From assembly GCF_009727055.1 (NCBI RefSeq), contig NC_052350.1:23561233-23625232 (forward strand): a stretch of DNA of 64,000 bases, written 5' to 3'. How positions within the stretch are numbered: position 1 is the stretch's first letter; each line of letters starts with the position of its first letter. Below the pieces are notes generated by a model, which worked only from the letters and a program-made list of their open reading frames with translations, did no database searches and was not told the DNA's origin. The DNA is from Benincasa hispida (taxonomy: Eukaryota > Streptophyta > Magnoliopsida > Cucurbitales > Cucurbitaceae). The position numbers and the translations under genes are program-made. Positions 23,865-33,770 of the stretch are shown here, in pieces.

Positions 23865-25535
23865 TCCATCATCCATCCACCGAGCCCATTAACCCCATCT
23901 CTCCACCATCCACAGATTCATTGACCCTATTCATCCATCATTCACCAAGGCCATTGACCCCATCTCTCTACCTTCCACCGAGACCAATGACCCTATCCCT
24001 ACACCCTCCACGGAGTCCAGTGACCCCATCCCTCTACCTTCCACCGAGACTAGTGACCCCATCCCTCCACCTTCCATAGAGTCCAGTGACTCCATGCATC
24101 CATCTTCCACCGTATCTAGTGACCTCATCCTTCTGCCATCCACCGAGCCCATCCTCCCCATCTTTATAGTATCCACCACTCTCCTCGAGATACCACATCT
24201 TTTTATGTTGCTTTCCAAGATACCACCATTTCCCCCATTTGACACTACCACACCCTGAGTTGCTTCCACCACATGCATTGAAGAAGTTTAGGATTAAGGT
24301 CAAGCCCAAGGTGAAGGGCGAGCAGAAATTGAAGAGCGAGCCCAATGGGAAGGGCTAGTCCAATGTGAAGGGCGAGCCTAAGGTGAAGGTCGATCCTGTG
24401 GACTTTAAGGAGGAACAGAGATGGACAAGTAGGAAGAGAAAGCCGACACAACCGTATACCTCTCCAGTTGACACGACTAGGGTGGCGGGAAAAAAGTAGA
24501 AATATATTCAGCTAGGTCAATGTCCGACTGACATCGTCTTCTATGACTTAGGACATGCTATTTCAGAGGATGTGATGAATGTATTCATAGTCTGGTTGAC
24601 CAACGTGGATATGGGACCTCACTCGTTAGGTAATGAAGTCCTCTTTAGGACTAATTGTACAATGAAGTCCTCTTCAAGACTAGTTGTACGATGAAGGAGT
24701 TGTTTCGTGAGCTAACACGTGACAATTGTTGGGATGAGAACGATGTAAGTTAACATCTATATTATGTTGTATGCTTGTTATTTACTATTTCCACTCATTA
24801 ACCGGAATTTTATATTATATATTCTCGATGCTTTATTCATGTTTCTTCAGTGGAAGTTTATTAGCCGGCTGGAGATATGTGCTCATCGGTTCACGACATT
24901 GCCCGATGGCATATTGGTATGTATTATATATGATTTAAATTTTGCATGATTGATACACATTTAACATATTGTTATCTATTTTGCAGAGTCATACCTATTG
25001 GATCCAGATAGCTTATACCATGCCATATATAAGAAAACGCGTGAAGAAGCTGTTGAATTATGAGAGAAAGAGCACGTGTATGTTGATTACGTGCTTGGAT
25101 TGGTAGTTGAACATCAGCCTAGATGGGCAGATGTTGATTACATCTATAGTCCACTTAACTACAAGTAGCACTAGATTATGTTGATGATAGACATAAACCT
25201 TGGGTGAATTCTTTTGTATGACTTACTCTTTAAGTATATCACACAAAAGGGTCTGGTATCATTCCTAGGGCCCCTATGCTTCACTCTCCATTCACTAGCA
25301 CATTTCTACAACTTACATGCTGCAAATCCCCACTTACACATAGTCTTTGGAGGTTGAGTCATGTCAATACAAGCTTCCTACAGGGGTTAGATACACTAGA
25401 TTGTGGGATATTTTGTCTTAAGTTCTTCGATACTTGGTGACTGGGTCCAGTCTGGAGAGTTTACAGCAAGATAAAATGCATGATTTTAGGTTGCAGTATG
25501 GTGCTGAGTTGTAGGCTGATCGATTTTTTTATTAG
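23865..25535 (+). pseudogene. Ulp1-MULE gene segment 5: Pro-rich array end and C48 peptidase domain
   Basis: After the repeat array, a Lys-rich stretch (IKVKPKVKGEQKLKSEPNGK) leads to IVFYDLGHAISEDVMNVFIV. Then comes a GTAAGT donor at about 24745 with acceptor TTCTTCAG near 24850, the exon WKFISRLEICAHRF, and a second intron. Further on are IAYTMPYIRKRVKKLLNYE and VDYIYSPLNYK. The expected HWI motif reads His (25169-25171) then a TAG stop. The catalytic Cys motif is intact as LDCGIFCLKFF (Asp-Cys-Gly at 25399-25407). A frameshift after it leads to YLVTGSSLESLQQDKMHDFR and a final TAG at 25533. The His and Cys positions are what identify a C48 (Ulp1/SENP-like) peptidase. Confidence 0.8.
23870..24160 (+). 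repeat. 33-bp coding minisatellite (PIPPPSTES-like), part 2
   Basis: About eight to nine further units read DPIPTPSTESS, DPIPLPSTETS, DPIPPPSIESS and so on. The minus-strand frame here (MG-SLDSVEG-type repeats) is a mirror of the array, not a gene. Confidence 0.8.
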
Positions 25536-26018
25536 ATCTTTCTAAGTAAATTTTGACAATTTTTGTAAATGTATGAACCTATTAATTTTATATGAGAAAT
25601 TCATATATTTCCATACTTATATGAGCAATTTTTCCACAATAAACAACTGTATATGTATCGAGTGTACATAGTTTTAGGTGTCGTGTATCGAGTATCATGC
25701 ATCAAGAATAACATGCATTGAGTATCGAGTAACTTGCATCGTGTATTGGGTAACTTGCATCGAGTATGGTATAACGAGTGAAGTCATTTGATCAAGTATT
25801 GTTTATCGAGTATTGTCTAGTAATCATGTATCGAGTAACATGCATTGAGCAACGAGTAACATGTGAATTGAATCGAGTATCGAGCATTTATCAGAATATC
25901 TTTAATTTATAAAATGAACAATATAATACAAAGTAATAAATTATAAAGTATTTATCAAAATGCTATACATTATTTGACATCGATTGTGTCTTGGTCCCTT
26001 GAGTCTCGATCCGTACTC
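25536..26018. other. Intergenic spacer between convergent MULE genes, with ATCGAGTA array
   Basis: Degenerate tandem units of GTATCGAGTA(T/A)C(G/T)TGCATC fill about 25655-25880. They match the arrays near both MULE ends. Confidence 0.6.
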
Positions 26019-29000
26019 ATTTTTTGTATTTGGACGTATCAAGTGGTTCGTTGCACTTTTGTCTATTATGTCCCGGATGGCCACACCATCCACATTTCTT
26101 TAATGTGACTTGTTCTCTAGCAGACGGTATCCTGTTTACCCTTCGTCTACCAACCTGTACCACTCTTTTTGGTAAGAGTATTTTTACCTCGGTATACCCT
26201 GGTGGCTTTTTCCATTCGGATACATGACCAAACGGGTTTATTGACTTTGCGCATGCTAGCAATAAAGAATCAACACTATAGAATCTGCTGCATAGAGTAA
26301 ACAGATTGATATTGTGCTCTCTAGCTGCAGTAATAACGTCCAAACACGAAATCTCCAAACACTGAAATTGTACGCAACTACATTCTCAAGTGTTAAGGCT
26401 GATGATACCATTTAATCCACCATCTTTGACATGAAATCTATAACAATCGATTGGATTTCTTCGGTATCGCTTAGCTTTATCACATTCTAAACCCATTATT
26501 TCTTCTGTATACTTTGAATGTGTCGTTGTATTATTAGACCAAAGTGTTCGCCTCTCATGAATCTAACCTTGAGTAGACTTCTTATGTATTCTAGCAACGA
26601 AGTTATTGACAACACTCGAGCTTCTTTGGTAATAGCATTGAAGTATTCAACACTATTGATGGTCATGTTATATATTAGTTTCCGAATTGGTAACACTGTG
26701 CCCATCGCTGAATATCAACATCTTCTAAATATCTTGCAAGGGAACCATTGTTGTAGTTCATTATTTGGACCCAATAGTGTTGAGCTCTAATTCTCAATAC
26801 GCTCTGCAAGCACCATGAAACAAATTTCTAATGGACTCGTCCTTGAAGTATTTTCCACGTTCCTTTTCAAATGGTAGGTACAAAGTTTGTGGTAAGAATT
26901 GGGGAATACAACATCAACGAGCTATACTCTGTCCACGGTCTGAGATGAATATGAGTTAGGGCATTCTCCAATTGCTATTTTAAGGTTCTTCATGAACCAC
27001 TTCAAGGCTCGGTCATCTCACTATCAACAATTGCATATGCCAGTAAGTACAGTTGGTTGTTACCGTCCATTGCAATGCCAACTAGCATTGTTCCCTTGTA
27101 CTTACCCTTTAGATGAGTACCATCTAGAATGATCGCTGGTTGACAAATCTTAAAACCTCTTAAACTCGCACCTAGTGCCATGAACATGTATTTGAAATAT
27201 TTTGACTCTTCAAGCTCGATCTCAAATATAGTTCCAGGATTTTCTATCTTCAAAGCCTCGCCATATGTATGCAAGTTGGCATATGATTCCTCTAGTGTCA
27301 TTGCAAGAGCAAGAGCAGTTTCTCTTGCACGTCATACCTTGTCATAACTAATACTGACACCATAATGATACCATATATCCTCAATAATATGGTGCGGTTT
27401 GTCCCCCCGACCAATGTCGAACTTGTCCTTCATCAAATGACCAACAACAATACGCTAGCTTGCCTGTGGTCATGATTCAATACTTTAATCGAGCATATGT
27501 GGTTGTGCGTGCATTTTGTGATCTTGAAAATATCATATCTGTCACACCCTGCCCCAGACTACCCTCCGAGCCTGAGAAAGGGCGTGATTGCAGCAGTTAT
27601 CAACCCTTTCATTTGACACTTACTGCCTAATAAACTCTTGCGAAAATAACTCTGATACTAATGAACAAATTCAACAATCAACTGATTAAGTAGGCCCATT
27701 TAATTACAACAATGTAACGTTTATACAACTCTAAGACTTAACAACAAATTTATAAGGACAACTGTAAACCCTTCAGAAGTGTAACTGTGGTATGTGGCAG
27801 ACCTTGACCTTAGCAGCACCCTGGAATTCCTCACCTTTCGCTACCTAGGAGGAAAAGGGGGGGTAAAACATAAAACATGGAAAAACATGAGCTATAAAGC
27901 CCAGTGAGTGGTACCTTTAGATAAACAAATAACTTTGTCAACAGAAATATACTTTTGGGAAAGTAATACATAATTAACAAGAACATTACCATAAGTTCAT
28001 TATTATTTTTCAGCCAAACCGCTGGGCAATCCCCAGCTCGATCACTGGTTAAAACAATCAACCCCAGCTTGACCGCTGGTTATCACATAATAAAAACATC
28101 CCTAGTACTTTCACATATATACTAAGACAACAACAATTCCCGTGGAAACTTTCCCTGTACCCTATTATCCCGCCAATGTGCACATCGACTATTTTCCTGC
28201 TAGCTATGCTTAGGTAACTTGACTATATTTCCCACTGGTCATCACCGACTATCATTTCCCACTGACCGAAGCCGACTATATTTTCCCGCCAAGTACCTTT
28301 TTCAAGCATGCTAACTATATATCCCGGGTACAATTTCAGTTTCCAAAACAAACATATAAGCAATATCTCAACAAGCATAGTAATCAGATAAACATATATA
28401 CATGATCATGCCAATTTAACATTATCCCCTATATATATTTACCTATTAATACAACACACAATAACCACTCACCTTGATCGTTTAGGAACCTTTCTCTTTA
28501 GAAGTTCCTTGGTCACCTCGGGCTCCCTTTTGAACCCTACAATCCAGATTCAACTTAAAGCTCAGATTACTTATAGTTTTAGGCTTTATCTCGAGATACT
28601 TCCTTCTACAAATATGCTCTGTCTTAGGAAGCTTACCTCAAAATATTAGCTCAGAACTCCTCGTGGTTTGGCCGGAATTATCAAGATTGACCCAGCTTAC
28701 CCAACAGCTCGACTCCTCTGTCTTTTCCTCATTTTCCAGCCCGATTCCTTGGAGCTTCTTCTTCGGCAGCCCCACCATGAAAACTAAACTCTTTTAGCTT
28801 TCATATGGATTTGGAATCACATCAAATGCATGAGTATTCTGGGAGAACTCTTAGTTCTAATTTGATGCTGCTTCCTGTCTTTTCTGCACGATAGCATCTC
28901 CCCTCTTGAAAGTTCTTGACCAATGCATGGTCTTGCTACCAACGCATGGTTTTCTCCCAAGTAGTCCTCACACACTATTCTTTATGTCCTTTAAAGAGAA

Positions 29001-29599
29001 TTTCAGTTCTCATCTAAAGTCCTTGGCCCTATTTATAGGCGTCCAAGATTGCTCCACGGCCGACACCTCCTTCTTGGCTGCATGTCCAAGTGTCTTTTTT
29101 TCACACCATCAACGCATTCTTACATCAGCGTAAGCCAAAGTGTCTTTTTCTCCTTTCACCAATGCATAGTCCTCATCCTTTACATGTCTTCTTATGCATC
29201 CACTTAATTTGCTTAATGTTTAAAAATTCCTCCTAACAAGCCACATGTCCGGATGACGTCCTCCATATGAGATCATTCTTCCTATGCGTCTACAAATCCT
29301 TGAATATTCAACACATAGTATGCCATCAACGCATAGCAACCCTTGGTTCTCCTTGGTTTTCAACACAGCACCATCGCAACCTAACTCACTCAGTCATCGC
29401 AAGCCTTAACCAACGCAAGGGCTAACCACTATGTGTCCAACCTAGCCCATCGCATGGCCTTTGTCCAACGCATCCATCGTGCAAGCCATCGTCATCCTCC
29501 AACACATAGTAAGGTCGCACGGCCTCGACATATAGGACGGTTGCTTAGCATCAATCGCATAGCTCGCTCGTCATCAACGCATCGCTCGCATGAGTCGCT

Positions 29600-29709
29600 T
29601 GGCATGGGCGCTTGGTTGGCAGTTTGGTATCGATGCATCGCTTGGCATGGCAGCTTGGCATCGACGCATCGCTTGGCACAGCAGCTTGGCATCACTCGTA
29701 GGGCTCACA
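29600..29709 (+). repeat. Left copy of artefactual 110-bp duplication
   Basis: TGGCATGGGCGCTTGGTTGG... recurs from 29748 with about three mismatches near its end. The two copies are separated exactly by the sequencing adapter. Confidence 0.85.
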
Positions 29710-29747
29710 CTGTCTCTTATACACATCTAGATGTGTATAAGAGACAG
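29710..29747. other. Nextera mate-pair junction adapter left in the assembly
   Basis: The 38-bp palindrome is CTGTCTCTTATACACATCT followed by its reverse complement AGATGTGTATAAGAGACAG, the Tn5 mosaic-end duplex formed when Nextera mate-pair fragments are circularised. Both strands translate it as VSYTHLDVYKRQ, a peptide known as a contaminant in protein databases. It is synthetic, not part of the plant genome, and marks a misjoined position. Confidence 0.98.
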
Positions 29748-29857
29748 TGGCATGGGCGCTTGGTTGGCAGTTTGGTATCGATGCATCGCTTGGCATGGCA
29801 GCTTGGCATCGACGCATCGCTTGGCACGGCAGCTTAGCATCACTCGCAGGGCTCGCT
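29748..29857 (+). repeat. Right copy of artefactual 110-bp duplication
   Basis: It mirrors 29600-29709. The few differences (CACGGCAG for CACAGCAG, TTAGC for TTGGC, TCGCAGG for TCGTAGG) suggest that the two mates came from different repeat copies or carried read errors. Confidence 0.8.
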
Positions 29858-31279
29858 CGGTCGATCGACGCATGGGCTCGCTCGACATGGGCGCTTAGCA
29901 TCACTCGCACACCCTTGTGTCCGCATGCCCTTTGCACCGATGACCCTTGTGCCATCCCAACCTTCCAACGCATCACTTTCAACTTTCTTCCTTTAGCCGT
30001 ATGGACGTATACCACCCTTCCAACGCATTCATCATCCAATGCATCTAACGCATCCAACGCATTCATCATCCAATGCATCCAATATATCCATTCAGCCTAA
30101 TGCGTTGGTCTAACCTCCAAGGCATGCGTCACTCCCACTTCAACTTCTCCCTTGGCCCAAATAATCTCTCCAAGATCTTATGGCCAATGCATGGCAATGC
30201 CTAGTCCAACACTTAGTCAATTTTTCATCAATTAAAGCTTAACTCAAAGCTACTCAAGGAAAATCTATTCAACACTTAGAAATTTCCCTCTCTTCAACAT
30301 AGATTTTAACTTTCACTTAGTTAATTTCCTTAACCACCTGCTTAAGTAGGAAAAATGAAATTCCGGGTTTCACAATATCCCTCTATTTTAATTGCTTGAA
30401 CAACCCACTTACAAGTCGGGTGTAAATATCGAACAATATACAATTTTTTGTTTGATTTTTTAACCCGCAACTCAAAGTTGATCTTAATGGTCAACATTGC
30501 TAACCTTATTTTCACACTACTTTGCTGAAGAAAATTTAACCTACTTCAATGGTATCCCCATAACCTTATGGATGATTGTGGTTGCATGATTAAGTCTCCC
30601 ATTTTGGCATTACTATCGGATGGTACATTCCAAGAATTTGGCAAGTTACACTCCTAACAAAATAGCCAAAATCATTTGACAGAATTGAAGTTGGTTGTTC
30701 TTCATTCACAACAGAAGGACCACTCCCTAAAACAACCTGGGTTAGCTGTTCTTCATTTCCCAGCTTCTTCCTCTTCTATCATCACATTCTCATTTACACA
30801 TGTCCCAACCTCTTCTATTGTCACATTTGGATGTAATACGTTCGCTATACTAACATCGATGTTTCATTTTTCAGTGAGACACCCGATGGAAAAACATTAT
30901 GCTCATTGACATCTACTCCACACATGGGTTGATCTTCTCTCTTTGGGTAATCAAATGTTGCCTCGCGATGAATTTCTTCAATTTTCTCAAGACTTATAAA
31001 TACATGTGGTCTAGTATGGTCGTAATCTAAGAGGAGAAATTTAACATCAGCATCGTCCATTAATCATAATGGAGGAAAATCAATATCCATCTTATATGTT
31101 ACCCTCGTTATAATCTTGAACTCTGTCGAACTAACTTACATGATCTCATATACTGGATTTACCAGCTCATTATATGTAAATGTACTCGAAACTAGCAAAC
31201 CCTTCAAACGACTTCCAATATAGTGTTCTTTTGTGTCGTCCCATGTACCACCATAATGTAAGAATATATACTTCTCCAT

Positions 31280-31852
31280 CCTTCAAGAAAAACAATACAC
31301 AAAGTGAGCAGTTAGGAAAATTGGTTACTGTTAAATACTTACTATACTCGATTTTCGCTACTTGATACTTATCCTCTAATACTCAGTATTCTTAACTTGA
31401 TGCTTACTGTTTTATAGCTTTCTCCCCCCCCACTCTGAGAGCTACTCACATGTTTTAGTGCACACTCACAAACTCACACTTACTTTTCTCTTTACTACAT
31501 TCATATGTCTCGTACAACGTCAGAAAAGTAAAAAACATGAGTAAAAAATGAGGAAAAAAAAAACTAGCACATTTACTTACTTGAAGTGTGAGACAATATA
31601 GTGAAATGATCTAAATGCCTTGATCTCTGCCAAGAAAAACAAGTTTTATGAAATGGATTTTTTGGAGAAAAAGTGAGCTCGATTTTCTCTTTTGTGTTTC
31701 AATTTTGTTTGTTCTTAGTTAATAAAAAAATTACTTCAAATTTCAAGAAGTTGATTTGGAGGAATAATGAGAATTGTCATAAAATTTCCTAATTTGTGTA
31801 TGTTTGTACATAAACATTAACTACGGAGCAGGTCTTCCAAGGGCGTGGGCAA
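31280..31852 (-). other. MULE right leader: transposase promoter and 5'UTR region
   Basis: AT-rich sequence between the transposase ATG and the right inverted repeat. No open frame. It must hold the transposase promoter if the usual MULE arrangement applies; no unambiguous TATA box is assigned. Confidence 0.4.
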
Positions 31853-32195
31853 TTTAAAATGATCGAGTATACGTTAATCGAGTTTCAAGTATGACATGAC
31901 TATGATCGAGTATACACGTGTTGATTGCACACGTATCGAGTGACCATGTATTTGAATATCGAGTGATCGTGCATTGAGGATCGTGTGACGAGCCAACGAG
32001 GATTGAGTAACGTGTAATGGAGGATCGAGGGACGGATAATCGAGGATCAATTTTCTTGGTAGGCCCAGGCATGCGGGGGACATCTTAGAGGCGAAACGGT
32101 AAATCACACATAGATGACGTTAGCAGAAGACCACTCTCCATTAATTTTTCTACACATGGTCATTTTTCATTTGGGCCTATCAAATGAGGTCATCC
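31853..32195 (-). repeat. MULE right terminal inverted repeat
   Basis: The reverse complement starts GGATGACCTCATTTGATAGG and aligns with 6615-6860. It is about 100 bp longer because the inner part carries extra ATCGAGTA/GATCGAG units (31853-32050). Confidence 0.85.
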
Positions 32196-32208
32196 ATACA
32201 AAAAATTC

Positions 32209-32730
32209 GGGTTGCTTTTTGGTTTACCATTTGAGAGGGATTTAAAAAGGGGGGAAACTGTGAACGGATAAGACCGAACACGTGGCGGTTTGAGATTTAA
32301 AGACGTATGGGGTAGAGTTGTGCTTTACAATCCACTTTTATCGGTTTTTTCGGTTACATGTTTTCATGGCCGGCTACAACAAGTAAAATCATATCACACA
32401 TATATCATAGATTCTCACATATATATCATAGATTCATACACATATATACATAATTATACAATCATATCACATATATATCATAGATTCATACACATATTTA
32501 CATAATTACACATCCACTTCTAATATGTGATATATTTCTAAGAAAATACTTACGTGTATCCCAATAAATTGTCCAATCGAAATTTTTCATGTGACAATCT
32601 TTTCTTATTTGTTCTTTGAAATATTTTATTTCTTTTTTAGTGTGAATAATGAGAGAAGATGCATAAAGATGAGTGCATTAGTATTACCCAAAATATAATA
32701 TATGATATACAAGTGTTGTTTTCAGATATA
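32209..32730. repeat. Promoter-region direct repeat, right copy
   Basis: It starts 13 bases outside the MULE with GGGTTGCTTTTTGGTTTACC and runs to TTGTTTTCAGATATAG, matching 6200-6614 in the same orientation. It is longer because of a satellite expansion at about 32387-32505. It lacks the downstream coding region of the 126-aa gene, so it is an orphan promoter fragment. Confidence 0.85.
32387..32505. repeat. Tandem CATATATATCATAGATTCATA satellite
   Basis: Two to three copies of a unit of about 55-65 bp built from ATCATATCAC, ACATATATCATAGATTC and ACACATATATACATAATTA. Absent from the left direct repeat. Confidence 0.7.
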
Positions 32731-33175
32731 GAAAAATGAACTAAAATATTTACAAATATAGCAAAATTTTAATATCTATCGGCATAGACCGCGATAGATA
32801 TCTATTAGATAGATTCTGATATTTTGATTTTTTTTTTATTTTTTATTTTTGAGAAATGAGTTCTTTATTAAGCCTGATGAGCATCAAAAGTCCTAATAGC
32901 TATTTCATTATTATTTTTCCGATTTACAAAAGAGAGGGAAATATCTTGAAATTTTTTGGCGAGCTTAAAGACTTCTTCATATATGCATTGGACTTCATTG
33001 AGGTAAGTTAATTTCCTGTTTAATATGTTTATTGCCGTTGAGCAGTCTAATTCAATCTCTATTTTGCTGAATCCCAACTTGATGGATAGTATAATTCTTT
33101 TTAATATAGCTTTCAATTTAGTAGGAGGTTTGACTATGATATTTCGCTATTATTTATAAATATTTTCAACAGTTT
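32731..33175. repeat. Fold-back repeat (AAATATTTACAAATATAGC...), split by a LINE fragment
   Basis: AAAATATTTACAAATATAGC at about 32742 is mirrored by GCTATTATTTATAAATATTTT at about 33146. GATAGATATCTATTAGATAG lies near the centre. This looks like a cucurbit-type MITE into which the LINE piece inserted. Confidence 0.6.
32825..33136 (-). mobile_element. 5'-truncated LINE fragment with RNase H domain, TSD TGATATTT
   Basis: The minus-strand frame (33116-32868) reads KAILKRIILSIKLGFSKIEI, ELDCSTAINILN and LSFVNRKNNNEIAI, the second half of the plant LINE RNase H-like domain (the E-x-DC and V-x-R-x-N motifs). An A-rich tail follows downstream (T-rich at 32827-32852 on plus). TGATATTT is duplicated at 32817-32824 and 33137-33144. 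A short, 5'-truncated copy with a tail and variable target duplication fits LINE retrotransposition. A stop or frameshift near the end replaces the usual A-HxLA. Confidence 0.75.
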
Positions 33176-33480
33176 TGTCATTTAAAATAATAATCTTTTA
33201 TATAATATATTAATTTTTTTTTTTTTTATAATTACATCCCTAGTCCTTACTTTCTTTTAAATATATATTTATATAACATAATAATTTAGTCTCCCAGATG
33301 TAATGTAACCTAGTCTTTATAATTCAAAATTTTAATTTCAGTGTAGCTGATAAAAATATATAAAACTAAGTTTTTAATAGCTCCTTCAACTTTTAATTTT
33401 ATATATAACATGTCCTACATGAAAAAGGTAAGAGAAATGTTAAATAGATCATTGATTTATTACACAAAAAATTAAAAATT
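33176..33480. other. AT-rich spacer
   Basis: T-rich and A-rich runs. Nothing identifiable. Confidence 0.5.
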
Positions 33481-33770
33481 CAAATACTTAAACATTATTT
33501 AGTAATCATTTTATTTTTCATTTTTGGTTTTTTAAAATTAAGCCTATTTCCTTTCATTTTCTTACCATAATTTGTATCAATCTTAAGTAGAAGAGTCGCA
33601 TTCTTAGCCAAATTCCAAAAACAAAAACAAGTTTTTAAAACTATTTTTTTAAGTTTTCAAATTTGGACTTGGATTTGAAAATATAAGTAAAAAGAGATAG
33701 CAAAGCAAGAGACTTGGAGGTAAAAGAAGTATTTATAGGCTTAATTTTTAAAAAATTAAGAACATAAAAT
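33481..33770 (-). repeat. Fold-back repeat copy (reverse orientation)
   Basis: It carries TTTTTTAAAATTAAGCCTATTT at its left and TATTTATAGGCTTAATTTTT at its right, with the family core (GCCAAATTCCAAAAACAAAAACAAG) inverted relative to the 804-1640 copies. Confidence 0.65.

Larger units (their letters stand above)
7428..25535 (+). pseudogene. DUF1985 / Ulp1-like cysteine peptidase gene of the MULE, broken by five insertion sites
   Basis: Host-element exons survive at 7428-7504, 10946-11090, 15344-16272, 17704-18344 and 23865-25535. In order they give an N-terminal start, a DUF1985 domain, a linker, a Pro/Ser/Thr-rich tandem-repeat region and a C48 (Ulp1-type) peptidase domain with its Cys motif. 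Ulp1 peptidases cleave SUMO-like modifiers; the role of the MULE-borne versions is unknown. Several stops (for example TGA in place of Trp in the DUF1985 core and TAG just after the catalytic His) and at least one frameshift in the peptidase domain show it is dead. Introns with GT-AG borders remain visible. Joining exons across the insertions at 7505, 11091 and 16273 gives a continuous frame once a single target-site copy is kept, which supports the nesting. Confidence 0.85.
27540..30374. mobile_element. Solo LTR (TGTCACACCC...TTTCACA), TSD ATATC, inside the transposase gene
   Basis: It starts TGTCACACCCTGCCCC and ends CCGGGTTTCACA, with ATATC repeated exactly at 27535-27539 and 30375-30379. 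The ends resemble LTRs of plant gypsy elements that begin TGTCACACCC. Its right half (about 29160-30120) is a degenerate field of CATCGCA/ACGCATCG motifs. The apparent length of 2835 bp is inflated by the adapter and duplication at 29600-29857. Frames in this region (29433-30100) are created or extended by those artefacts. Confidence 0.8.
26019..31279 (-). pseudogene. mudrA: mudrA-type MULE transposase, split by a solo LTR
   Basis: The ATG at 31279 starts MEKYIFLHYGGTWDDT, typical of plant mudrA N-termini. MDIDFPPL and DDADVKFLLLDY follow. The Mutator DNA-binding region (INFELRVKKSNKKLYIVRYL, PTCKWVV) lies at about 30380-30500. After the insertion at 27540-30374, the MULE domain shows ICQPAIILDGTHLKGKYKG, with the first Asp of the DDE triad, at about 27090-27150. 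The C-terminal part has a region corresponding to the SWIM finger, CSRFYSVDSLLLACAKSINP, and a CCHC knuckle CGWCGHPGHNRQKC (about 26055-26097). Several in-frame stops and frameshifts show it is inactive. It converges on the Ulp1 gene, as in other Ulp1-bearing MULEs. Confidence 0.85.
6615..32195. mobile_element. Mutator-like element (MULE) with DUF1985-Ulp1 gene and mudrA transposase, heavily nested
   Basis: The left end (GGATAACCTCATTTGGGAGG...) matches the reverse complement of the right end (GGATGACCTCATTTGATAGG...). The match continues inward through CCTGGGCCTACCAA, GATCCTCGATTA and CGTATACTCGATCATTTT. Two convergent pseudogenes lie inside: a plus-strand DUF1985/Ulp1 peptidase gene and a minus-strand transposase with MULE and zinc-knuckle domains. 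This is the layout of Ulp1-carrying MULEs (Kaonashi/CUMULE type, established knowledge). Seven later insertions account for most of the 25.6 kb; the underlying MULE is roughly 9 kb. No conventional 8-11 bp target duplication is seen. Instead a direct repeat of over 400 bp flanks it. Both genes have stops and frameshifts, so the element cannot supply its own transposase. Confidence 0.9.

Noticed and set aside
23931..24345. Minus-strand frames with MGSLDSVEG-type repeats
   Set aside because: Mirror image of the plus-strand PIPPPSTES array, which has the domain context.
29433..30100. Overlapping open frames of 117-134 codons on both strands
   Set aside because: They run through the sequencing adapter and the CATCGCA-type repeats of a solo LTR. 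The shared peptide VSYTHLDVYKRQ is the translated adapter.
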